NCBI GenBank assembly: GCA_964459065.1
Contig: CAYWMN010000167.1
Location: 1-8,495, forward strand
Direction: 5' to 3'
Length of the DNA stretch: 8,495 bases
DNA from: JAMCXS01 sp964459065
GTDB taxonomy: Bacteria > Acidobacteriota > Terriglobia > UBA7540
Each line of letters begins with the position of its first letter. Position 1 is the stretch's first letter. The notes beneath the pieces were generated by a model. That model was not told the origin of the DNA and did no database searches. It worked only from the letters and a program-made list of their open reading frames with translations. Made by a program: the position numbers and the translations under genes. Of the stretch, positions 1-4,736 are shown one piece after another.

Positions 1-18
1 GCCCGCCGAGCGCCTGGC

Positions 19-47
19 TTGCTGCTTTGTGCGAATGCGGATATTCT
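19..47 (+). promoter_or_regulatory. candidate sigma-70-type promoter for thiI
   Basis: TTGCTG (19-24) and TATTCT (42-47) are separated by exactly 17 nt, and the -10 box lies in a locally AT-rich stretch. Transcription would begin near position 54, leaving a leader of roughly 70-125 nt depending on the thiI start. The -35 box matches the consensus only in its TTG, so the call rests mainly on the -10 box, the spacing and the position. Confidence 0.35.
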
Positions 48-86
48 AAATTGAACCGTTGATTTGCAAAAACAGATCGGGCTTGG

Positions 87-147
87 CAGGAGGAAACTTA
101 CCAGCAAGTCCGGGAGGTTTGGAGTTTGGCCGCAGAAGTTTCTCCTG
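87..147 (+). promoter_or_regulatory. long bulged stem-loop in the thiI leader / start region
   Basis: Bases 87-99 (CAGGAGGAAACTT) pair with 136-147 (AAGTTTCTCCTG). This gives 12 base pairs interrupted by a single bulged G, closing a 36-nt loop (100-135). The left arm holds a perfect Shine-Dalgarno string, AGGAGG at 88-93, with no ATG, GTG or TTG at a usable distance. The loop holds a second one, GGGAGG at 112-117, and the TTG codon at 126. The structure could control translation of thiI, or it could be a 5' untranslated element if the gene really starts at ATG 162 or 177. It matches no riboswitch family I recognise. Confidence 0.4.
112..117 (+). promoter_or_regulatory. ribosome binding site supporting the TTG start of thiI
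   Basis: GGGAGG lies 8 nt before TTG 126 and is the best-spaced Shine-Dalgarno match for any thiI start. The competing start ATG 162 has only TGAGGA (146-151), 10 nt upstream. ATG 177 has no convincing site. Confidence 0.45.
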
Positions 148-1472
148 AGGATGATCGCCGGATGATGCCGGGTGCGATGAACAGGGTTTTGGTTCTTCAT
201 TACCATGAAATCTGGCTCAAGGGCGGCAATAAGAACTTTTTCCTGAGCCGGTTGAAGGCTGCGGTGAAGCGCAGCCTGGAGGACCTGCCCGCTCAGTCTT
301 TGGAGCAGGTGGCCGACCGGCTGCTGGTGGCGGTGCCGGATGAAGCCCTACTGCCGGTGATGATCGAACGCCTGGAGAAAATCTTTGGCCTCGCCTACAT
401 CGGAATCGCCTGGGAAGTCTCCGGCGGAATGAAAGAGATCGCTGACTGCGCCTGCCGCATGCTGGAGCAAAAGATTCCCCGCACTTTTCGGGTGCGCGCC
501 AAAATCGCCGACCCCTCTTTCGGATACCGCACCATGGAATTGGAGCGCGAGCTGGGAGGCGAGCTTCTCACCTTCCTGCGCTCGAAAGACGCCAGTGTTC
601 AAGTCCGGCTCCAGGACCCGGAGGTAACCTGCTGGGTGGAAGTGGTTCCAGGCCGGGTGCTCATTTATGCCAGGCGCGTAGACGGCGCCGGCGGGCTGCC
701 CGCAGCCACCGGAGGGCGGCTGGTGATGCTGCTTTCCGGCGGGTTTGATTCCGGAGTGGCCGCCTATAAGATGATGCGGCGCAGCGCCCATCTGACTTTT
801 GTTCACTTTTGCGCCGACGCGTCGGTGTCGCGGGGGTCGTCCAAGCCTGTGGCGGAACAAATCGTGCGCACCCTGACTCACTATCAGTTTACTTCCCGCC
901 TTTATTTGATTCCGTTTGATTCCGTGCAGCGGCAGATTGTGGCGCAAGCTCCTCAAAGCCTTCGAGTGTTGCTCTATCGGCGCATGATGGCTCGGATCAG
1001 CCGCGAGATTTGCCGCCCTGAGCGCGCTCTGGGCCTGGTGACCGGCGACAGCGTCTCACAGGTTGCTTCCCAGACCTTGCACAACCTGGCCGCGGTTGAC
1101 CGGGGCCTGGACCTGCCCATCTACCGGCCGCTCGCCGGAGACGACAAAGAAGAAATTCTGCGTCTTGCACGCCGCATTGGAACTTATCAGATTTCCTGCG
1201 AGCCCTTCGAGGATTGCTGCCCGCGTTTCATGCCGCGGTCTCCTGCTATTTTCTCAAACCCTGAAGAGCTGGATGATGCCGAGAAATCCCTGGATATCGA
1301 GGCATTGGTTACCCAGGGCCTCGAGGGCGCTCAGGGGATGGATTTTAAGTATGAAATGGGCAAGGTCGCCGTGCATGAGGGCCTGCCGCGCCGCTTCGAG
1401 AAGCTTCTTGAGTATCGCAAGTCCCTCCGGGCAGCTACTCCCAACCCTCCTGCTTCGCTTGTAAATCCCTAA
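126..1472 (+). CDS. thiI: tRNA 4-thiouridine synthetase ThiI (tRNA sulfurtransferase), rhodanese-less form
   Basis: Cytoplasmic enzyme that adenylates U8 of tRNA and inserts sulfur delivered by a cysteine desulfurase, giving 4-thiouridine. In some bacteria it also serves thiazole (thiamine) synthesis. The N-terminal ferredoxin-like and THUMP region spans about residues 18-185. The PP-loop ATPase motif SGGFDS is at 204-209, and the family signature GDSVSQVASQ at 307-316. EDCC at 362-365 lies about where E. coli ThiI has the cysteine (Cys344) involved in sulfur transfer. The protein ends at 448 aa with no C-terminal rhodanese domain, as in Bacillus subtilis (about 400 aa) and unlike E. coli (482 aa). 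Sulfur is therefore probably passed directly from a desulfurase, and a thiazole role is uncertain. The start is unsettled. TTG 126 has the best Shine-Dalgarno, but family similarity begins near MNRVLVLHYHEIWLKG (ATG 177), so ATG 162, 165 or 177 may be used. The gene stands alone and its stop is TAA. Confidence 0.95.
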   Translation: MAAEVSPEDDRRMMPGAMNRVLVLHYHEIWLKGGNKNFFLSRLKAAVKRSLEDLPAQSLEQVADRLLVAVPDEALLPVMIERLEKIFGLAYIGIAWEVSGGMKEIADCACRMLEQKIPRTFRVRAKIADPSFGYRTMELERELGGELLTFLRSKDASVQVRLQDPEVTCWVEVVPGRVLIYARRVDGAGGLPAATGGRLVMLLSGGFDSGVAAYKMMRRSAHLTFVHFCADASVSRGSSKPVAEQIVRTLTHYQFTSRLYLIPFDSVQRQIVAQAPQSLRVLLYRRMMARISREICRPERALGLVTGDSVSQVASQTLHNLAAVDRGLDLPIYRPLAGDDKEEILRLARRIGTYQISCEPFEDCCPRFMPRSPAIFSNPEELDDAEKSLDIEALVTQGLEGAQGMDFKYEMGKVAVHEGLPRRFEKLLEYRKSLRAATPNPPASLVNP

Positions 1473-1612
1473 GACCGTCCGGGAAGCCGACAGGAAAAAG
1501 CACGCCGTCAATTCAAGAGTTCGGTAACAAGAGTGTCTCGATGCCTGCCTTACGGACGCCCCAGTTATAAACCAATCATTTGCTGATAACACATTGGTGG
1601 ACCTTAGTTCGA

Positions 1613-1641
1613 TTGATGTAAGTTTTGTGTAAAAGTATGCT
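1613..1641 (+). promoter_or_regulatory. sigma-70-type promoter of the decayed lipoprotein gene (copy A)
   Basis: TTGATG (1613-1618), a 17-nt spacer and TATGCT (1636-1641) lie in an AT-rich stretch upstream of the GTG at 1705. The predicted transcript start is near 1648, giving a leader of about 57 nt. The same layout, with an identical -10 box, recurs at 2298-2326 before the intact paralogue, and similarity continues upstream of the -35 (TTAGTTCGA here, TAGTTTCGG there). That conservation is the main support. Confidence 0.6.
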
Positions 1642-1690
1642 TCGCGATATTTACCCGCAGTAGGGATAGATACAGGATTTTTAAAAACTA

Positions 1691-1696
1691 AGGAGG
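1691..1696 (+). promoter_or_regulatory. ribosome binding site for the decayed lipoprotein gene
   Basis: A perfect AGGAGG lies 8 nt before GTG 1705 and fixes the start. It shows that the initiation signals of copy A are intact although the reading frame is broken. A TTTTTAAAAA palindrome (1678-1687) sits directly upstream. Confidence 0.7.
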
Positions 1697-1704
1697 TCGT
1701 CACG

Positions 1705-2301
1705 GTGAAGCGCGTCACAGGGCTTATTCTCTTAGCATTGTTCCTTGCAGGTTGCGGCAGCAGTTCAACTTCGTCATCCAACCAGGTTTTAGTTGCACTT
1801 TCACCTGGCGCTTAACAGGCTATCGACCAGGACTAGACCGTGAATTTTACGGCCAGTGTCACCAACGATTCAGCGAATGCGAGGGTGACCTGGAGCCTTT
1901 CGGGAACCTCCTGCAGCGGTTCTGCCTGTGGCACGTTGTCCGGTTCCTCGACGACCGCGGTAACCTACACCGCCCCGGCCACGGTTTCCTCGCCGCTTAC
2001 GGTCAGCGTCAAGGCCACCTCCGCCAAGGATAGCGCCGTTTCCGCGTCCACCAGCGTGGTGGTGAACCCGCCACCGGCGGTAACCACAACTTCTCTTTCA
2101 GGCGGCACGGTGGGAACGGCCTACAGCGAGACGCTCACGGGAAGCGGCGGCTCCGGAAACCTTTCATGGTCCGTTTCTTCAGGCAGCCTGCCCGGCGGCC
2201 TGACGCTCAACGCGTCGAAAGGGGTCATTTCCGGCACGCCGACCTCCTCCCGCCTGCGGTTGCGTAGGAAAGTAGCATACATGTGCACTAGTTTCGGTTG
2301 A
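1705..2301 (+). pseudogene. decayed lipoprotein gene with Ig-like and truncated He_PIG-type domain
   Basis: From GTG 1705 the frame gives MKRVTGLILLALFLAGC, a lipoprotein signal peptide with lipobox LAGC at Cys17. It stops at TAA 1813 after 36 codons, and a second in-frame stop, TAG, follows at 1834. The same frame then continues, without any shift, as an Ig-like domain and the first two thirds of a He_PIG-type domain up to 2244. After that, similarity ends and about 19 unrelated codons run to TGA 2299. Bases 1846-2244 align gaplessly over 133 codons with 2516-2914 of the intact neighbour, with about 89 of 133 residues identical. Both premature stops sit at positions where the neighbour encodes Gln, consistent with C-to-T changes of CAA and CAG. 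The promoter and Shine-Dalgarno remain good, so a 36-residue lipopeptide could still be made. Read-through or sequence error are the alternatives, but the missing 3' end argues for a true remnant. Confidence 0.8.
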
Positions 2302-2326
2302 CGAGCCTCTTTTGCGGAGGTATGCT
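2298..2326 (+). promoter_or_regulatory. sigma-70-type promoter of the intact lipoprotein gene (copy B)
   Basis: TTGACG (2298-2303), a 17-nt spacer and TATGCT (2321-2326) make a near-consensus promoter. The -35 matches 5 of 6 and the -10 is identical to that of copy A. The transcript would start near 2333, about 33 nt before GTG 2366. The -35 box overlaps the TGA (2299-2301) that ends the residual frame of the decayed gene. A short inverted repeat, CCTC (2306-2309) / GAGG (2317-2320), lies in the spacer but is absent from copy A. Confidence 0.65.
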
Positions 2327-2351
2327 GGCCCACACCGGACAACAGATCCTC

Positions 2352-2360
2352 GGGAGGGGG
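2352..2360 (+). promoter_or_regulatory. ribosome binding site that sets the start of the intact lipoprotein gene
   Basis: GGGAGGGGG ends 5 nt before GTG 2366 and selects it over the upstream TTG 2312. TTG 2312 lies inside the promoter spacer and would put 18 charged residues ahead of the signal peptide. Confidence 0.7.
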
Positions 2361-2365
2361 TAACT

Positions 2366-4684
2366 GTGAAACGGGCGGCATTAGCGATAGCCCTTGCCAT
2401 CATTGTCTCCGCGTGCGGAGGCGGTGGCCACACATCTCCGCAACCCACTTTTCAGGTTTCCGTTTCCCTTTTCCCTGCTTCCCAGCAGAGTATCGACCAG
2501 GGACAATCTGTAAGTTTCACGGCCAGTGTGGCCCATGACTCAAGCAATCAGGGCGTTCGCTGGAGTCTTTCCGGAACCGGTTGCAGCGGCGCTGTCTGCG
2601 GCACATTGCCCAATACTTCTGCGACCTCATCCACCTATAGTGCCCCGGCTACGGTCTCCTCGGCGTTTACGGTCAGCGTCCGAGCCACTTCCGTCAAGGA
2701 TCCCGGGGTTTCCGCGTCAACGGCGGTGAGTGTAAGTCCAGCGCCCGCCGTCGCCACAACTTCACTGAAAGAGGGAACTCCCGGAGCCGCCTACAGCGAC
2801 ACCTTGCGGGCGAATGGCGGGGCAGGAAGTCTCTCCTGGAGCATCGTCGCGGGCAGCCTGCCAGCGGGTTTGAACCTGGATGCATCCAGCGGCGTCATCT
2901 CCGGCACCCCCACCGCCGGAGGAACCTCAGCGTTTACAGTGCAAGTCACCGATTCTGCCCCAACGCCCATGTCGGCCTCCAGCCAGCTCAGCATCACCAT
3001 CGTCAGCCGGAACCTGACGATTAAGACATCGTCCTTGCCTGACGGCACGCTAGGCGTTTCCTATAGCGCAACCCTCGAGCAGGATTACGGCACATTGCCT
3101 GTTTCCTGGAGCGTTACCGCGGGCAGCCTGCCGCCGGGTCTTACCCTTGACCCGTCGAGCGGATTGATTTCCGGCACCCCCACGGCGACGGGAACTTCGA
3201 ATTTCACGGTCACGGTCACGGACTCCAGTTCGCCGGCGCAGAACGCCTCCGCGAATCTCAGCATCACGGTCAACCCGGGCGGCGCGGACAACACGCTGCT
3301 CGACGGCCACTATGCTTTTCTGCTGAGCGGTTATGATTCCAATGGCGAGCCGGTGGCTGTGGCAGGAAGCTTTGTGGCTGATGGTGCAGGAAACGTCACG
3401 GGCGGCGTTGAGGACATCAACCGCTACGCCGCGAACGCCGTGGCAAGCCAGTTGACTTTCACCGGCACTTACGCGATCGGGCAAGACCATCTGGGCACGA
3501 TCACCATCACCGATTCCCAGAACCACACTTTCGCCATGGCGGCGGCGCTGGGAGCTGTCTCATCAGGGGTTGCGGCGAAAGGTTCCGTTCTTGAATTTGA
3601 TTCCAGCGGCTACACGATGAGCGGTATTATCCGCCGGCAGGACACCGGCGCCTTTTTCGAGTCGGCCTTCAGCGGCGGTTATGCCTTCGGTTTCTCGGGT
3701 CTGGACGACACCATCAACCGCCTGGGCCTGGTGGGTGCATTTGTGGCGGGCGGCTCGGGAGGCCTCACCGGCGGAAAGTTCGACTCGAACGACGACGGCT
3801 CCCTCATGACCGGTGCAACGTTCACAGGCGCTTACAGTGCGGTCGGCTTAACCAGCGGCCGGACCCAGATTACGCTGTCGGGCTTTTCGCCCGCCCCGGC
3901 GCACTACGCCTTCTACGCTGTTTCAGCCAGTCATTGGCTCGCCATCAGCCTGGATAACTCCGCCACCTCGGGCCTTGTCGTGGGACAGGTGGAGGCGCAA
4001 TCCGGACCCTTTTCGGCAAGCTCGCTTAGCGGAACAGCGGTGCTGAGTCTTGAATCAGCGTCGGGCGCAGCCGGCGGAGGCTCCCACCTGACGCTGGGAC
4101 TGGCAGCGTTTGATGGCAGCGGCAACGTCAATTTTTCACTGGACGACAACGATGCCGGCACGCTTTCATCCCTGAATCCCAGCGGAACTTATACGGTCAA
4201 TGACGCGTCCGCCGGAGGCTTTACGCTCGGCCCTCAGAGTTTGTCGCAGATGGTGGGTTACCTGATCGCGGCCGATCAGGGATTCATCCTGGGCACGGGA
4301 GCGGACGTTGCGACAGGTGTTCTTGTGCCGCAATCGCCGGGGCCGTTTGACGTCTCTTCACTGAACAGCACGGTGTTTTTCGGTACGGAACCGTTTGCCG
4401 TGCCGACCGTGGTGCAGCCTTTGGGCGGGCCGACGCCCATCTTGTCGGTTGGAATGATGACTTTTGACGGCAGCGGAAATCTCTCCGCGACCAGCGACGT
4501 CAACCAGTTGGGCTCGCTCAGTGCCGCGCAGACGACGAGCGATACCTACGCGGTCTCGCCAAGCGGAAGGGTAACCCTTGGATCGAGTTCTGAGATCCTC
4601 TACATCGTCTCGCCGACAGAAATTGTTGGCATGACCACGCGAGCCAAAGACCCCAACCCGACGCTCCTGTTTGGCGGGCAATGA
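2366..4684 (+). CDS. exported lipoprotein with Ig-like, two He_PIG-type and four C-terminal beta-repeat units
   Basis: A 772-residue putative surface or periplasmic lipoprotein of unknown function. Residues 1-17 form a signal peptide with Lys2-Arg3, a hydrophobic core and lipobox VSAC, so Cys17 would be lipidated. A Gly/Ser/Pro linker follows. Next comes an Ig-like domain (about 30-125) with Cys73 and Cys78 in a CSGAVC motif. Two similar He_PIG-type (putative Ig) domains follow (about 130-212 and 218-302), each with the hallmark GSLPxGLxLDxSSGxISGTPT. The remaining residues (311-772) are four degenerate repeats rich in Gly, Ser, Thr and Phe, centred on motifs such as GSFVADGAGNVTGG. There are no catalytic motifs, no membrane spans after the signal peptide and no sorting signal. 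The domains suggest adhesion or matrix binding, but this is inference only. It has its own promoter and follows a decayed paralogue. The GTG start is preferred because it is directly followed by the signal peptide and preceded by a strong Shine-Dalgarno. The stop is TGA. Confidence 0.85.
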   Translation: MKRAALAIALAIIVSACGGGGHTSPQPTFQVSVSLFPASQQSIDQGQSVSFTASVAHDSSNQGVRWSLSGTGCSGAVCGTLPNTSATSSTYSAPATVSSAFTVSVRATSVKDPGVSASTAVSVSPAPAVATTSLKEGTPGAAYSDTLRANGGAGSLSWSIVAGSLPAGLNLDASSGVISGTPTAGGTSAFTVQVTDSAPTPMSASSQLSITIVSRNLTIKTSSLPDGTLGVSYSATLEQDYGTLPVSWSVTAGSLPPGLTLDPSSGLISGTPTATGTSNFTVTVTDSSSPAQNASANLSITVNPGGADNTLLDGHYAFLLSGYDSNGEPVAVAGSFVADGAGNVTGGVEDINRYAANAVASQLTFTGTYAIGQDHLGTITITDSQNHTFAMAAALGAVSSGVAAKGSVLEFDSSGYTMSGIIRRQDTGAFFESAFSGGYAFGFSGLDDTINRLGLVGAFVAGGSGGLTGGKFDSNDDGSLMTGATFTGAYSAVGLTSGRTQITLSGFSPAPAHYAFYAVSASHWLAISLDNSATSGLVVGQVEAQSGPFSASSLSGTAVLSLESASGAAGGGSHLTLGLAAFDGSGNVNFSLDDNDAGTLSSLNPSGTYTVNDASAGGFTLGPQSLSQMVGYLIAADQGFILGTGADVATGVLVPQSPGPFDVSSLNSTVFFGTEPFAVPTVVQPLGGPTPILSVGMMTFDGSGNLSATSDVNQLGSLSAAQTTSDTYAVSPSGRVTLGSSSEILYIVSPTEIVGMTTRAKDPNPTLLFGGQ
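2753..3271 (+). repeat. two tandem He_PIG-type domain repeats inside the lipoprotein gene
   Basis: Residues 130-212 and 218-302 are two copies of a domain of about 84 residues. Both contain TTSL/KTSSL, a GAAYS/GVSYS turn, a LSWS/VSWS strand, AGSLPxGL, SGTPTAxGTSxFTVxVTDS and a closing LSIT strand. A truncated third relative lies in the decayed upstream gene (to 2244). Confidence 0.75.
3296..4681 (+). repeat. four degenerate beta-repeats of about 110-125 codons in the lipoprotein C-terminal half
   Basis: The units cover about residues 311-430, 431-546, 547-656 and 657-772. Each contains a small-residue strand followed by a turn: GSFVADGAGNVTGG, GAFVAGGSGGLTGG, GLAAFDGSGNVNFS and GMMTFDGSGNLSAT. 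An Asp/Asn-rich segment follows each turn (EDIN, DSNDDG, DDNDAG, DVNQLG), then GTYxV/GAYSA and a closing hydrophobic strand. The first two units are closest to each other and the last two are more diverged. The boundaries are approximate, read by eye. Confidence 0.6.
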
Positions 4685-4703
4685 GTGGCCAGGGATGCGG
4701 GAA

Positions 4704-4728
4704 CCCGGCCGGATAACAGGCGGCCGGG
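4704..4728. terminator. GC-rich inverted repeat between convergent genes, candidate bidirectional terminator
   Basis: CCCGGCCG (4704-4711) and CGGCCGGG (4721-4728) form a perfect 8-bp stem with a 9-nt loop. It sits in the 52-nt gap between the stop of the lipoprotein gene and the stop of ilvD, which face each other. Neither side has a clear U-tract, so it is an atypical intrinsic terminator if it is one. Confidence 0.5.
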
Positions 4729-4736
4729 CTTCGGAC

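Larger units (their letters stand above)
1590..2244 (+). repeat. copy A of a tandem duplication (promoter plus 5' half of a lipoprotein gene)
   Basis: Similarity to copy B (about 2275-2914) begins just upstream of the -35 box (ACAT..GTG..AC..TAGTT..CG.TTGA.G) and resumes across the signal peptide, Ig-like domain and most of the first He_PIG-type domain. The leader between -10 and start differs in length (63 versus 39 nt), and the linker after the lipobox is 3 codons shorter here. The upstream limit is approximate, and the coding part is the secure part. Confidence 0.65.
2275..2914 (+). repeat. copy B of the tandem duplication (start of the intact lipoprotein unit)
   Basis: This is the partner of copy A. 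It contains the second promoter, the start and the first 183 codons of the intact gene. The 133-codon block 2516-2914 matches copy A with no insertion or deletion. The left edge is set by weak similarity upstream of the promoter and could be off by tens of bases. Confidence 0.65.

Noticed and set aside
54..176. TPP riboswitch before thiI
   Set aside because: The gene name prompts the idea and CTGAGG at 145-150 loosely recalls part of the TPP motif, but the other conserved blocks are absent and the visible structure is a single long hairpin.
1254..1781. Minus-strand frame of 175 codons across the thiI end and the intergenic region
   Set aside because: It overlaps conserved thiI coding sequence, the promoter of copy A and the start of the lipoprotein signal peptide, and its translation has no recognisable features.
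1813..1836. Alternative genetic code (TAA/TAG read as Gln)
   Set aside because: thiI, ilvD and mdh end properly at TAA and icd at TAG, at the expected family lengths, so the standard bacterial stops are in use.
1752..2033. Alternative + frame over the decayed lipoprotein gene
   Set aside because: Similarity to the neighbour is entirely in the frame of GTG 1705. This frame is a shifted reading of the same DNA, so there is no frameshift to invoke.
1840..2301. A new gene restarting at GTG 1840
   Set aside because: Only a short AGGA precedes it, the product would lack a signal peptide although its domains are extracellular, and its last 19 codons are unrelated sequence. It is better described as part of the pseudogene.
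3050..3526. Minus-strand frames inside the intact lipoprotein gene
   Set aside because: The + strand encodes clear He_PIG-type domains and repeats here. The antisense frames are Arg-rich shadows.
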